A DNA stretch of 64,000 nucleotides from DASZGI01 sp035938995 (GCF_035938995.1 NZ_DASZGI010000166.1:1-64000), one strand, 5' to 3'; shown: positions 17,033-26,632, counted from the first letter of the stretch. Program-made: numbers and translations. The notes: generated by a model not told the origin, from the sequence alone.

Positions 17033-18400
17033 ATGAACCATATGCCCCGGAGAGCCTGGGCCCTGATATCCGCGGCATTGCTGGCCGCGACTGCCGCCTT
17101 CGCGGCCGGAGCCCTGCACGCGACGACGGCCGAAGCCGAGAGCAACGGTGTGGGGCTCACCCCGGCGCTGGGCTGGAGCAGTTGGAGCTTCATCCGCCAC
17201 GACCCGACGGCGGCGAAGATCGACGCGCAAGCCGACGCGATGAAGAACAGCGGGTTGGCGGGCGCCGGCTTCCAGTACGTCAACGTCGACGACTTCTGGT
17301 ATCAGTGTCCGGGCAGTCAAGGTCCGAACGTCGACGCCAACGGCCGCTGGGTGACCGACCCGGCGAAGTTCCCGGCGAGCGGTTCCACCAACGGCATCGA
17401 GGTAGTGGCCGACCACGTACACGCCGACGGCCTCAAGTTCGGGCTCTACGTCACGCCGGGCGTCTCGCACCGGGCCGTCGTCAAGAACAGCCCGATCCTC
17501 GGCACGCCTTACCACATCGACGACATCGCGACCACGACCGGTGAGAAGAATTACAACTGCCACGGCATGGTCGGCATCGACTACAGCAAGCCCGGCGCGC
17601 AGCCGTTCATCGACTCGTGGGCGGACGAGTTCGCGTCCTGGGGCGTGGACTACGTCAAGATCGATGGAGTCGGCACCGGCGACATCCCGGACGTGAAGGC
17701 CTGGTCGGCGGCCCTGCGGCAGACCGGCCGGCCGATCCACCTGGAGCTGTCCAACAACCTGAGCATCAGCGCCGCGTCCACGTGGGCGCAGTACTCGAAC
17801 GGCTGGCGCACCGGCGGCGACATCGAGTGCTACGGCTGCGAGAGTGGCGGCAGCAGCTACCCGCTCACCGACTGGGCACAGGTGCAGCGCCGGTTCGGCC
17901 AGGTCGCCTCGTGGCAGCCCGACGGCGATCCCGGCGCCTTCAACGACTACGACTCCACCGAGGTCGGCAACGGAAGCAACGACGGGATCAGCGCGCCCGA
18001 GCGGCAGTCGATGCTGAGTCTGTGGGCGCTGGGCGCCTCGCCGCTGATCCTCGGCACCGACCTGACCCACCTCGACGCGACCGACCTCGGCTACCTGAAG
18101 AACGCCAGGGTCCTGGCCGTCGACCAGGACGCGATCGACGCGCGGCGCATCGTCGACAACGGCAACCAGCAGGTCTTCGCCAAGACCGAGAAGAACGGCG
18201 ACGTCATCATCGGCCTGTTCGACTACAGCGGGACGAGCGGCCTGACCGTCAGCGTGAGCCTGACCGCGGCCGGCGTCAGCAGCGGTAAGGGCACTGCGAC
18301 GGACCTGTGGAGCGGCGCGTCGCTCGGCACTGTCAGCGGCACGTACCGCGTCACGCTCGGTGCCGGCGCGGTCCGGCTGATCCGGGTGACGCCGAACTGA
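17033..18400 (+). CDS. Secreted GH27 alpha-galactosidase-like glycoside hydrolase
   Basis: 455 residues with a signal peptide of about 35 residues. The GH27/melibiase barrel starts LTPALGWSSWSFI. The nucleophile aspartate is in YVKIDG (about residue 211) and the acid/base aspartate in WRTGGDI (about residue 263). A C-terminal beta domain follows (residues 370-455). The start has AGGA at good spacing; ATG 17042 is an alternative. The gene is transcribed away from the XRE gene and carries motif copy A about 100 bases upstream. It probably removes alpha-galactose or beta-arabinopyranose side groups. Confidence 0.9.
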   Translation: MNHMPRRAWALISAALLAATAAFAAGALHATTAEAESNGVGLTPALGWSSWSFIRHDPTAAKIDAQADAMKNSGLAGAGFQYVNVDDFWYQCPGSQGPNVDANGRWVTDPAKFPASGSTNGIEVVADHVHADGLKFGLYVTPGVSHRAVVKNSPILGTPYHIDDIATTTGEKNYNCHGMVGIDYSKPGAQPFIDSWADEFASWGVDYVKIDGVGTGDIPDVKAWSAALRQTGRPIHLELSNNLSISAASTWAQYSNGWRTGGDIECYGCESGGSSYPLTDWAQVQRRFGQVASWQPDGDPGAFNDYDSTEVGNGSNDGISAPERQSMLSLWALGASPLILGTDLTHLDATDLGYLKNARVLAVDQDAIDARRIVDNGNQQVFAKTEKNGDVIIGLFDYSGTSGLTVSVSLTAAGVSSGKGTATDLWSGASLGTVSGTYRVTLGAGAVRLIRVTPN

Positions 18401-18427
18401 CGGAACTGACGACCTGACGACCTGACC
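18400..18427. repeat. Short CTGACG-rich tandem repeat after the stop codon
   Basis: Imperfect repeats of ACTGACG/CCTGACG directly follow the GH27 stop, in the narrow gap between convergent genes. Confidence 0.5.
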
Positions 18428-18431
18428 GGGG

Positions 18432-19835
18432 TCACGCCGACTCGGTGAGTCCTGCGAGCCCGAGAAGCAGGCCCTTCACCTCAACGGCCGCGTACCTCGG
18501 CCGAGCGGCAGCCCCGGGACGCGAGCACAGCAGAAGCGGCGCGTGCCGGGGATCGGAGGGGAGGCGGCCGTGCGTACCGCGCACGGCCGCCGCTCCCGCG
18601 TCGAGGCCGATGACGTTCATCAGGTACCGCATGCCGAGCCGCTTGCGCAGCAACGCCGCCGCCGCGCGTGTCCGCGCCGCCGCCGGGCCGGCCGGATCGA
18701 AGAACAGCTCGGCCGGGTCGTATCCGGGTTTGCGGTGGATGTCGACGAGCCGGGCGAAGTCCGGGGCGCGCGCGTCGTCCAGCCAGTAGTAGTAGGTGAA
18801 CCAGGCCTCCGGCTCGGCGATCAGGACCAGTTCGCCCGACCGGGCGTGGTCGAGTCCGTATTCGCTCTTGCCGGACTCGTCGAGCACCTGCGCCACGCCC
18901 GGCAACGCCTCACACAGCTTGTGCACGCGCCGCAGGTCCGCCGGGTCGGCTACGTATATATGCGCGATCTGATGGTCGGAGACCGCGAACGCCCGCGAAG
19001 TCCACGGGTCCAGATACTCCATCCCGGCCTGGGTGTAGACGGTCAGCAGGCCTTCCGCGCGCAGGGCGCGATTGACGTGAACCGGAAAAGACGCCTTCGT
19101 GATCCCGTATTCGGACAGCACGACGACCGTCGCCTCGCGCGCTGCGGCCGCGTCGAGCAGGGGCATCAGTACGAGGTCGAGCCGCGCCGCCGCGGCGGCG
19201 ACGTACGGCCCGGCGGGGCCGTGGCGCTGGAGGTCGTAGTCGAGTTCGGGCACGTACACGAGGGTCAGGTCGGGCGAGTGCTCGGCCATGATCTGCTCGG
19301 CGGCCCGGCAGATCCAGCGGGAGGAGGCGATGCCCGCGCCGGGGCCCCAGTACTGGAAGAGCGGGAACGGCCCGAGGCGGGCGGTCAGCCGGTCGTGCAG
19401 TTCCGGCGGCCGGGTGTAGCAGTCGGGGTCCTTTCGGCCGTCGGCGTGGTAAATGGGGCGCGGGGTCACCGTCCAGTCGACGTCGGCGCCCATCGCGTAC
19501 CACCAGCAGACGTTCGCGACCGTGTAGCCGGGGTGGGCGCGCCGCGCCGCGTGCCAGAGCTTCTCGCCGCCTACCAGCGCGTTGTGCTGGCGCCACAGCA
19601 GGACCTCGCCGAGGTCGCGGAAATACCAGCCGTTGCCGACGATGCCGTGCTCACGCGGGAGCGCCCCGGTGAGCAGCGTGGACTGCACGGTGCAGGTGAC
19701 GGCCGGCAGCACCGTGCCCAACTCGGCGCGGGAGCCGGCATCGGCGAGTGCGGTCAGCCGCGGCATGTGTTCGAGGATGGCCGGGGTGAGTCCGACGACG
19801 TCGAGTACCAGGAGAGGTGTGGGCCGGGTCGTCAT
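18432..19835 (-). CDS. EboF-like alkaline phosphatase / nucleotide pyrophosphatase superfamily protein
   Basis: 467 residues from ATG 19835, overlapping the stop of the upstream TIM-barrel gene by 4 bases. It starts PLLVLDVVGLTP (first metal-binding D) and continues with VLPAVTCTVQSTLLTG (nucleophile Thr). Later LVYVPELDYDLQRHGP gives a D-x-x-x-H pattern, VVVLSEYG the E that replaces the usual SDHG-type D, and SDHQ the last D-H pair. This is the type I phosphodiesterase fold. It is the last gene of the ebo-like operon, where EboF homologues occur. A role in removing phosphate from the pathway product is inferred. Confidence 0.85.
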   Translation of the reverse strand: MTTRPTPLLVLDVVGLTPAILEHMPRLTALADAGSRAELGTVLPAVTCTVQSTLLTGALPREHGIVGNGWYFRDLGEVLLWRQHNALVGGEKLWHAARRAHPGYTVANVCWWYAMGADVDWTVTPRPIYHADGRKDPDCYTRPPELHDRLTARLGPFPLFQYWGPGAGIASSRWICRAAEQIMAEHSPDLTLVYVPELDYDLQRHGPAGPYVAAAAARLDLVLMPLLDAAAAREATVVVLSEYGITKASFPVHVNRALRAEGLLTVYTQAGMEYLDPWTSRAFAVSDHQIAHIYVADPADLRRVHKLCEALPGVAQVLDESGKSEYGLDHARSGELVLIAEPEAWFTYYYWLDDARAPDFARLVDIHRKPGYDPAELFFDPAGPAAARTRAAAALLRKRLGMRYLMNVIGLDAGAAAVRGTHGRLPSDPRHAPLLLCSRPGAAARPRYAAVEVKGLLLGLAGLTESA

Positions 19836-21004
19836 CGTGATCGTGGCTCCGCTGCGGTGTGGTTCAGCTCGCTGAGATCGAGCGCGCGCAGTTCGTCGCG
19901 GGCGAAGGCCAGTTCCGCGGCGATGCCCCTGGCTAGGCCGTCGGGGTCGTGCGGTCGCTGCGCCGGGGGCAGCACGCTCCAGGTGTAGGTCTCCACCTCC
20001 AGGTGATCGCAGAGTGCTGCCGGGCCGCCGAGGAGGCAGCCGAGCGCGTCTCGCAGCACGTCGGCGGTGGAGCCGAGCGGCGGCAGCGGCTCGGCGTGTA
20101 AGGGCACGTGGTAGTGGATCCGCCACGGTCCGGGCAGCGCGCGGATCAGGGCCTCGTCGAGGTCGTCCGCGCTCGGCCCGGCGGCGGAGCGGACCTGGTG
20201 CAGGAAGCGCGGCTCGGCGTATTCGTTCAGGACGTGCGCATCCCGCTGCGGCCGGTCGCTGACGAGGGCGGCCGACAGCTGCACCTTGACGATCGGAAGC
20301 CCGGCTTTCGTCAGCGTGTCAAATGCCTGCGACGGCTGTTCCCAGGCGCAGGCCAGGTGCGCCAGATCGACGCAGACGCCCAGGTACTCCGGGTCCACCC
20401 CGGCCAGGTGGGTGGCGGCCTGTGCGGTCGACTCGACTACGCAGCCGGGTTCGGGCTCGAACGCGATGCGCACCGCGCGACCGGTGTCCCGATGCAGGGC
20501 CCGCAGATGCCGCGCGAGCGTGTCGAGGGCGCGCCGGGCGGCGTCGCCGCGCGCCGCATCCCAGACGGTGCGCCAGGCCAGCGGAAGGGTCGAGACCGAG
20601 CCGCGCGCCGCGTCCTCGGGCAGCAGCCCGGACAGGACCGCAGCCAGGTCGAGGGTGTAGTCCAGGCGCCGCGGCGAGGTCCAGTCCGGCCGGTACACGG
20701 CGTGCTTCACCACCGGCGCGTGAAAGGCCTGATACGGAAATCCGTTGAGCGTGACCGTCTCGAGCCCGCGCGCTTCGAGCTGCCCGCGCAGGCGCCGGAC
20801 CGCCGCGGGATCGGCCGCGAGCGCCGCGGCGGCGGGAGCGGGCAGCCACAGCCCGACGCCGAGCCGGTCCGCGCCGAGCCGTTCGCGCACCGCGACCGCG
20901 TGCAGGTCGAGCTGCGCCACGATGTCGGGCAGGCTCTCGGCCGCGTGGACGTTCGTGCAGTAGCCGAGGTGGACGGCCTGGCCGTCGCGGTGCGCGAACC
21001 GCAT
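19832..21004 (-). CDS. EboE-like xylose-isomerase-type TIM-barrel protein
   Basis: 390 residues from ATG 21004. It begins HLGYCTNVHAAESLPDIV, which is the hallmark of EboE proteins. The sugar phosphate isomerase/epimerase metal residues are suggested by RIAFEPEPG, VCVDLAHLAC and VKVQLSAAL. It touches the upstream TatD gene by one base and overlaps the phosphatase gene by 4. The reaction is unknown. The family suggests isomerisation or epimerisation of a sugar-like intermediate. Confidence 0.88.
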   Translation of the reverse strand: MRFAHRDGQAVHLGYCTNVHAAESLPDIVAQLDLHAVAVRERLGADRLGVGLWLPAPAAAALAADPAAVRRLRGQLEARGLETVTLNGFPYQAFHAPVVKHAVYRPDWTSPRRLDYTLDLAAVLSGLLPEDAARGSVSTLPLAWRTVWDAARGDAARRALDTLARHLRALHRDTGRAVRIAFEPEPGCVVESTAQAATHLAGVDPEYLGVCVDLAHLACAWEQPSQAFDTLTKAGLPIVKVQLSAALVSDRPQRDAHVLNEYAEPRFLHQVRSAAGPSADDLDEALIRALPGPWRIHYHVPLHAEPLPPLGSTADVLRDALGCLLGGPAALCDHLEVETYTWSVLPPAQRPHDPDGLARGIAAELAFARDELRALDLSELNHTAAEPRSR

Positions 21005-21871
21005 CAGCCACCGCGCACGATCGTGTTGCCCGCGAACGTCGCGGCCGGTGCGTCGGCAGCGTCGTTCTCGGGTGCGCCGGCCAGGTCGAGACGGCCCGAC
21101 CGGCCGAAGAACTCGACCGGGTTGCGCCACAGCACCCGGTCCACGTCGTCGTTCTCGAACCCGGCTTCGAGCATCAGGCGCGCGACGTGCACGGTGGACA
21201 GCGGGTCGCTGCGGCCCCAGTCGGCGGCGGAGTTGACCAGCATGCGTTCGGGGGCCGTACTCGCCCAGGATCGCGACCATGCGCTCGGCGGACATCTTCG
21301 TGTCCGGATAGACCGAGAAGCCCATCCAGCAGCCGCTGTCCGCGACCGCACGGACCGTCAGCTCATTGAGATGGTCGAGGACGACGAGTGCGGGCTCGAT
21401 GCCTGAGTCCTTCACGACGCGCAGGGAGCGCTCGGTGCCGCGGGGTTTGTCCCGGTGCGGCGTGTGGACCAGCGCCGGCAGGCGGTGCCGCAGCGCGAGG
21501 TCGAGCTGTGCGGCGAACGCTTCATCCTCCTGCGCGGTCATCATGTCGTAGCCGATCTCGCCGACCGCGACAACGCCGTCCTTGGCCAGGTAGCGGGGCA
21601 GCAGGTCGAGTACGCCGCGACAACGCGGATCGTTGGCCTCCTTCGGGTTGAGGGCCAACGCGCAGTGATGGTGGATGCCGTACTGCCCCGCGCGGAACGG
21701 CTCCCAGCCGACCAGCGCGTCGAAGTAGTCCGCGAACGACCCGATGTTTGTGCGCGGCTGGCCCAGCCAGAACGCGGGTTCCAGCACCGCGCGCACACCG
21801 GCCGCCGCCATGCGCTCGTAGTCGTCGGTCGTGCGTGACGTCATGTGGATGTGCGGGTCGAAGATCCGCAT
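21004..21871 (-). pseudogene. EboB-like TatD-family metal-dependent hydrolase, frameshifted
   Basis: The gene starts at ATG 21871 (GGAGGG upstream) with MRIFDPHIHM, the HxH metal motif. It continues with VGEIGYDMM (E), LVHTPHRDK (H) and VVLDHLNE (H) as in TatD-like hydrolases. Around 21250-21254 a run of five G (C on the coding strand) shifts the frame. Removing one base restores EYGPERMLVNSAADWG and runs on to the expected stop at 21004, which abuts the next gene. The break may be a real mutation, phase variation or a sequencing error in a homopolymer. In either half the residues look conserved, so recent loss or error is likely. Confidence 0.8.
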
Positions 21872-21900
21872 TGTCAGGTCCCTCCGTCGTGCGTCGTACG

Positions 21901-22485
21901 TCATGCCTGTGGCGTTTGAAGCCGGGCGAGCAGCGCGGTCGCGTCGGCGGCGAAGGTCCGGCCCGCGGCACGGCGCTCGGCGGCCAGGTCCGCCAGCATG
22001 AGCGCGAGTTCGGCGTCGGCGCGCTCGTCCAGTGCGTCGATCGCGGCCAGCTCGATGCCCATGAACACGCACTTGAGCACCCCTTGCCGCCAGGCCGCGG
22101 CGTCCAGGTGCCGGGCATAAGGACCCAGCGATGCGGCGACCAGGCGGGGATCGTTCGTGCGCAGCGCGTCGCGCAGCAGCTCCACGGCGCCGTCCGCGAG
22201 GTCGAGCCGGGGCAGCGCGCGCAGCACGCCCCGCTTCTCGGCCGCGTCACCGTCGTGGTAGAGCACTGTCACGGTCGCGGCCAGCGCTTCACCGCGTTGT
22301 GGCAACGCGGTCAACAGCACGGTGCGTGCCGCGTCGTCGACGGTCCAGCTGGCCTCCTGCGGACCGGGGTGCGGCAGCGGTCCGCGTCCGCAGTGCCGGC
22401 CGGCCGACGGAAACAGCTCCCTGATGGCGTCCGGATCGGCGGCGACGCGGGCGGCAGCGGCGCCGAGCCAGCCAGGATCGGTCAC
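21901..22485 (-). CDS. EboA-domain protein
   Basis: 194 residues, all-helical, starting at GTG 22485, which overlaps the upstream stop (GTGA). Segments such as WTVDDAARTVLLTALP, ATVTVLYHDGDAAEKRGVLRAL and VLKCVFMGIELAAIDAL match the EboA family, whose biochemical role is unknown. It sits between two TIM-barrel genes as in ebo operons. The EboA domain is the most specific marker that this operon is ebo-related. Confidence 0.85.
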   Translation of the reverse strand: MTDPGWLGAAAARVAADPDAIRELFPSAGRHCGRGPLPHPGPQEASWTVDDAARTVLLTALPQRGEALAATVTVLYHDGDAAEKRGVLRALPRLDLADGAVELLRDALRTNDPRLVAASLGPYARHLDAAAWRQGVLKCVFMGIELAAIDALDERADAELALMLADLAAERRAAGRTFAADATALLARLQTPQA

Positions 22486-23339
22486 CCGGGCTCCTTCTGT
22501 TCGGCGGCGCGCAGGAATGCCAGCGACTCACGGGCCACGACCGGCGCCGCGTGCGAGTGGCGGGGCAGCTCCACGGAGACCAGCCCGCGATAGCCGCAGT
22601 CCGCGAGCGCGCGCAGCACCGGAGGGAAGTCGATCTCGCCGACGCCGAACTCAAGATGCTCATGCACGCCGCGCCGCATATCGTCGATCTGCACCGTGGT
22701 CAGGTACGGCCCGGCCCTGGCGACGCAATCCGGCACCGGTTCGGGTTCGAGGCAGCGGCAGTGCCCGATGTCGAGCGTCAGCCCGAACACGCCGGGAGCG
22801 CCGAGCGCCGCGCGCAACGCGAACCACTGATCGAGCGTCTGCACGAGCATGCCCGGCTCGGGCTCGAACCCGATCCGCACGCCGGCCGCGTCGGCCTCAG
22901 CCACCAGCGCGGCGCAGCCGCGCACCAGCCGGTCCCACGCCTGGCCCGGCGCCAGCTGCGGCGGCGCGGTGCCGGACCAGCACGAGACCGCCTCGGCACC
23001 GAGGTCGGCGGCGATGTGCACGGCGCGGCGCAGCAGGTCGAGCCGGGGTTCGGGGTCGTCGTCGAGCAGGGTCGGGGCGTGTTTGCCCTGGGGGTTGAGC
23101 AGGTAGCGGGCACCGGTCTCGACGACGACCGCGAGCCCGAGCCGCTCCAGCCGCACCGCCAGCCGCGCGAGCCGGCGGGGCAGGCCGGGCGGGTAGGGGT
23201 CGAGGTGCCGGTGGTCGAGGGTGAGCGCGACCCCGACGTATCCGAGCTCTGCGACGATGGCCAGGGCGTCGTCGAGTCGGTGGTCGCCGAAGCCGTTAGT
23301 TCCGTAGCCGAATCGCAGGGCCTTGTCGGACGTCGTCAT
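22482..23339 (-). CDS. Sugar phosphate isomerase/epimerase-like TIM-barrel protein
   Basis: 285 residues from ATG 23339 (4-base overlap with the UbiA gene). Metal-site residues typical of the AP-endonuclease-2 fold are visible: RIGFEPEPGM (E), LTLDIGHCRCLE (D, H), VQIDDMRRGVHEHLEFG (D, H) and LVSVELPRHSH (E). It is a second barrel besides the EboE-like one. It probably acts on the cyclitol or sugar intermediate. Confidence 0.88.
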   Translation of the reverse strand: MTTSDKALRFGYGTNGFGDHRLDDALAIVAELGYVGVALTLDHRHLDPYPPGLPRRLARLAVRLERLGLAVVVETGARYLLNPQGKHAPTLLDDDPEPRLDLLRRAVHIAADLGAEAVSCWSGTAPPQLAPGQAWDRLVRGCAALVAEADAAGVRIGFEPEPGMLVQTLDQWFALRAALGAPGVFGLTLDIGHCRCLEPEPVPDCVARAGPYLTTVQIDDMRRGVHEHLEFGVGEIDFPPVLRALADCGYRGLVSVELPRHSHAAPVVARESLAFLRAAEQKEPG

Positions 23340-24208
23340 GTTACCGCCGTCCTGGCGGCGAGGCGGCGGCCGACCGCGGCGGCCAGGGCCAGCGCCGCCG
23401 CCGCTCCCGGCATTCCCAGCCCGGCGGCCAGCGTGCCCTGGAGAGCAGGCAGGCTGGTGATGCCCGCACCGACGGCGCGGCGCACGTTGGCCGCGCTCGG
23501 CTCGGCGGCCGCACGCAGCTGCGGCGCGCCGTAGAGCGCGGCGTATCCGGCGGCGAACGCTCCCGTCAGGAGCCTGCGAGAACTTTGGCCGCGTGCCGGC
23601 GCCGTGGCCAGCGTCGTCACCGCGGCCGTCGCGATCAGCGTGGCCGCCGGCAGCCCGCGGCTCGCGCCGTGAACCTCGTAGCGCGACAGCGCAGTCACCG
23701 TATACGTGTGCGCTGCGATGGTGAGCGCCGGCAGCGCGGCCCGGCGCATCCGGCCCGCGCTCGCGCCGAGCAGGACGTCCAGACCCCGGCAGGCCGCCAT
23801 CGCGGCCGGCCCGACGACAGTGCCCTTCAACGCGACGTCGTACGCCCACACCGTCCCGGCCAGCACGCTCGCCGTCGCCGCGGCGCTCCTGCCGCCGGAG
23901 AACCCTGCGAGCACGCACCCCGCCGCCGTCAGACCGACGGCCAACCCGAACGCGTCGCCGGGCCGCACCCGTCCCGACGGGATCGGCCGGTGCGGGCGTT
24001 CGGCGGCGTCGAGGTCGCGATCCGCCCAATCGTTGGCGGCCATTCCAGCCCAGTAGAGGCATACGGACGCGGCGGCCAGTCCGGCGGTGCGAGTGACGGC
24101 GCGGGTGCTGAGATCGCCGGTCGCGGCGGCGCCGACTAGGGCGTCTCCCGGCACGGACAGCGCGGCCGGGGCGCGCACCAGCTCGGCCAGGTCGCCGCAG
24201 GTCGTCAT
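23336..24208 (-). CDS. EboC-like UbiA-family prenyltransferase
   Basis: About 290 residues with seven to nine hydrophobic helices. The first Asp-rich motif is NDWADRDLDAAERPHRPIPS, which is diagnostic of UbiA enzymes and close to the EboC consensus. A second weaker site follows YDVALKGT. The enzyme is expected in the membrane, attaching a prenyl chain or (as in related proteins) a phospholipid-like head group to the pathway intermediate. The ATG at 24208 lacks a strong ribosome site. The frame is open upstream and partly overlaps the end of the next gene, so the start is tentative. Confidence 0.85.
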   Translation of the reverse strand: MTTCGDLAELVRAPAALSVPGDALVGAAATGDLSTRAVTRTAGLAAASVCLYWAGMAANDWADRDLDAAERPHRPIPSGRVRPGDAFGLAVGLTAAGCVLAGFSGGRSAAATASVLAGTVWAYDVALKGTVVGPAAMAACRGLDVLLGASAGRMRRAALPALTIAAHTYTVTALSRYEVHGASRGLPAATLIATAAVTTLATAPARGQSSRRLLTGAFAAGYAALYGAPQLRAAAEPSAANVRRAVGAGITSLPALQGTLAAGLGMPGAAAALALAAAVGRRLAARTAVT

Positions 24209-24245
24209 CGGCGCGGGCACGTGCGGCTCAACCCGGTCAGTGTCG

Positions 24246-25406
24246 TCATCCGATACCGGCGACGAAGGCGCGCAGCGCCTCCCACTGCGCGCCGAGCGCG
24301 TGTTCGGCCGGTCCGAGCGGGTCTTTGAAGAAGAACGCCAGCGCGTGCAGCGCTCCGCGGTGCCCGGCGCGGTGCGCCGCGGCGGTGATCCGGGCCAGAT
24401 CGAGCACGAGCGGGGCGGCCAGCGCGGAGTCGCAGCCGTGCCAGGTGAACTCCAGGCGCATCGCCGTGCCGAGGAAGCCGGAAAAGCCGACCAGGTCCCA
24501 CGCGGTCTTGAAGTCGCCGAGGTCTTCGACGTACTCGATCCGGGTCGGCCCGTCGGGCTGATAGCCGAGGGTTTCGGCGAGCACCCGCTGTTTGCTGGCG
24601 CTCTTCGCGGCGTTGGCGCCGGGTGCGGCGAGGGACGCGCCGTCTCCGCCGCCGAGCAGGTTGAACCCGGACCACGAGCGCACCTGCAGGCGGCGCATCG
24701 CGAACATCGGCGCCAGCACCGAGCGCAGCAGCGTCTCCCCCGTCTTGCCGTCGTGTCCGGCGTACGGCAGCCGCTCACGCTCGGCCAACTCGGCGAGCGC
24801 GGGCAGGCGCGCGCCGGTCGACGGAGTGAAATCCACATACGGGCATCCCGAGCGGAACGCGGCGTAGGCGTAGAGCGAGCTGGGCGGCAGCACGTCGCGG
24901 GACGCCCCGGCGAGCGCGGACTCCAGCGCGGCCAGGCTCGCGTGAGCCGGGTCCGGCGCGGCGGCCGGCTCGGTCGACGACACGTTGACGACGACGATCC
25001 GGTCGAGGCCGTGGCGGCGCCGGAACGAGGCGAGGTCCGCGGCGACCGCGTCCGCGAGGTCGGCCTGCCCGAGGCCCGAGGGCACCGGTCGCAGTTCGGC
25101 GTCGACCGCGTCCATGTCGTCTTCGAGGGCTGTCACCAGACCGTCTGGCAGCACGCCAGCGCTGGCGAGCAGCCGTGCCTTCTTCGCCAGGCGCCCGGCC
25201 GCGACGTCGTGGCCGCCGAACACCAGATCGGCGAACGGCGGCAGGGCCGTGTTGCGCAGGTCAGGGTGCACAGTGACACAGCCGACCGGCTCGACCAGCC
25301 CGCGGCGCAGGGCCAGCGCGCCGGTGATCGTGGTGGTGGCGACCGATCCGCGGCCGCCGATGAGCCAGACCCCTGTGCGCACACGCCCTCCAGCGATGGT
25401 TCTCAC
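24246..25406 (-). CDS. Inositol-3-phosphate-synthase-like enzyme
   Basis: 386 residues. The NAD-binding loop is LIGGRGSVATTT. Other family motifs are PSSLYAYAAF, the GHDGKTGETLL stretch, RSWSGFNLLGGGDG and TWHGCDSALAAPLVLDL. Myo-inositol-1-phosphate synthases form a cyclitol phosphate from glucose 6-phosphate. Here the gene sits inside an ebo-like operon at the place where EboD, a dehydroquinate-synthase-like cyclase, is usually found. The likely product is therefore a cyclitol phosphate scaffold for the prenyltransferase. GTG 25406 is the likely start; an internal GTG at 25382 follows GGAGGG but too closely. Confidence 0.88.
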   Translation of the reverse strand: MRTIAGGRVRTGVWLIGGRGSVATTTITGALALRRGLVEPVGCVTVHPDLRNTALPPFADLVFGGHDVAAGRLAKKARLLASAGVLPDGLVTALEDDMDAVDAELRPVPSGLGQADLADAVAADLASFRRRHGLDRIVVVNVSSTEPAAAPDPAHASLAALESALAGASRDVLPPSSLYAYAAFRSGCPYVDFTPSTGARLPALAELAERERLPYAGHDGKTGETLLRSVLAPMFAMRRLQVRSWSGFNLLGGGDGASLAAPGANAAKSASKQRVLAETLGYQPDGPTRIEYVEDLGDFKTAWDLVGFSGFLGTAMRLEFTWHGCDSALAAPLVLDLARITAAAHRAGHRGALHALAFFFKDPLGPAEHALGAQWEALRAFVAGIG

Positions 25407-25420
25407 TCGCGGGTTTCTTA

Positions 25421-25445
25421 TTCACTGCTTCCCGTTCACTGCTTC
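25421..25445. repeat. Direct repeat TTCACTGCTTC x2
   Basis: Two exact 11-base copies (25421-25431, 25435-25445) straddle the stop codon of the toroid gene in the short gap to the inositol-phosphate-synthase-like gene. Confidence 0.6.
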
Positions 25446-26632
25446 TTACTCAGGATATTGATTGTGCTGAGCGCGAACGCGGTACTGAGTACGGCGTCGA
25501 ACTCGAGCCACCGGGGGTTCGGGTTGGTCCAGCAGCCCTCGGGCGATTGGGCCGCGCGCAGTGCCGCCCCGAGCTCGGCACTACACGCATGCCGCGTGCC
25601 GTCAGCGGTCTGGATCACCTCGACCCCGGCGCCGTCGAGCGCTTGGGCGAGGGAGAAGACGTACAGGTACCAGCCGGCCTGCGTCATGTCGTCGGAGTCC
25701 GTCTGTCGGAACCCGCCGTGCTCCGTGGGCCACAGCGGGCGCTGGCCCGCATGCATGACGTCGGCGAAGCCCGCGTGCTCGGTCACCGAGTAGTGATCCC
25801 GTATCCAGCGCAGCGCGGCGGCTGCCTCGGGCGCGTCCGGCGACAGCCCGGACCGCAGATACGCGGTCAGTCCTTGGCAGGTGCTGATTCCGGAGGCGAC
25901 GACCGGATCGGCGTCGGCTCTCCTCGTCCATCCCGGCGGTCGGCGCAGGTTCTCCAGCGTCGAGACGATCCCGCCGTCGCCGCTGAGCTGGAAACCGTTG
26001 CCCGCGAGGTAATCGAGCACGTCCGGCCGAGTGTTGACGCCCAGGTCGTTCTGGCAGCTGCGTACGTACTCGATGACGCCGGTCAGGAAGGGATCGCCGG
26101 GCAGGACGCCGGCGCGGCGCATGCCCTCGGCGGCCATGCTGGTGGGCGAGATCATCGCGAACGTACGGGTGAAGGTGGCGTGCGGGTCCTGCGGCGTCGG
26201 GGCCGGGGCCACCATGCCGTGGCCGATGCCGCCGTGGTCCAGGCTGCCGTGCCGCTGGTTGCGGCGCAGGTAGTCGACGGCCCCGATGATCTGCGCAGCG
26301 TGACGCCCCGCGCCGCCCGGCAGCATCCAGAGCGCCAGCGCCGTGCAGTACGGCCGGTAGTAGCGGCCGTCTTCGCCGTCGCCGAACGAACCGTCAGGGT
26401 TCTGGCGCGCGGCGAGCCATGTCACGCCCTGGCCGACCGCGTCCGAGTGCGGCGCGTCGCCGTCGTCGAGTGCGGTCAGGGCCAGCACGGTCATCGCGAC
26501 GCTCGGCGCCGAGACGCCGGGGCGCAGCGGCAGCGTCCACGCTCCGGACGCGTCTTGCCGGGCCAGCAGCCAGGATTCGGCGCGTGCCCGCATGCCGTCG
26601 AGCGACGACGCGGCGTTGACTGGCACCGTCAC
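25436..26632 (-). CDS. Prenyltransferase/squalene-cyclase-like alpha/alpha-toroid protein
   Basis: 398 residues from GTG 26632, overlapping the GAF gene stop (GTGA). It has repeated QW-type motifs: RQDASGAWTLP, RQNPDGSFGDGED, NQRHGSLDHGGIG and QSPEGCWTNP, with helices between. This is the toroid fold of terpene cyclases and prenyltransferase beta subunits. No DxDD protonation motif is evident, and at about 400 residues it is shorter than squalene-hopene cyclases. It may cyclise or simply bind a prenyl product of the UbiA enzyme. This is not a standard ebo gene. Confidence 0.8.
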   Translation of the reverse strand: MTVPVNAASSLDGMRARAESWLLARQDASGAWTLPLRPGVSAPSVAMTVLALTALDDGDAPHSDAVGQGVTWLAARQNPDGSFGDGEDGRYYRPYCTALALWMLPGGAGRHAAQIIGAVDYLRRNQRHGSLDHGGIGHGMVAPAPTPQDPHATFTRTFAMISPTSMAAEGMRRAGVLPGDPFLTGVIEYVRSCQNDLGVNTRPDVLDYLAGNGFQLSGDGGIVSTLENLRRPPGWTRRADADPVVASGISTCQGLTAYLRSGLSPDAPEAAAALRWIRDHYSVTEHAGFADVMHAGQRPLWPTEHGGFRQTDSDDMTQAGWYLYVFSLAQALDGAGVEVIQTADGTRHACSAELGAALRAAQSPEGCWTNPNPRWLEFDAVLSTAFALSTINILSKKQ

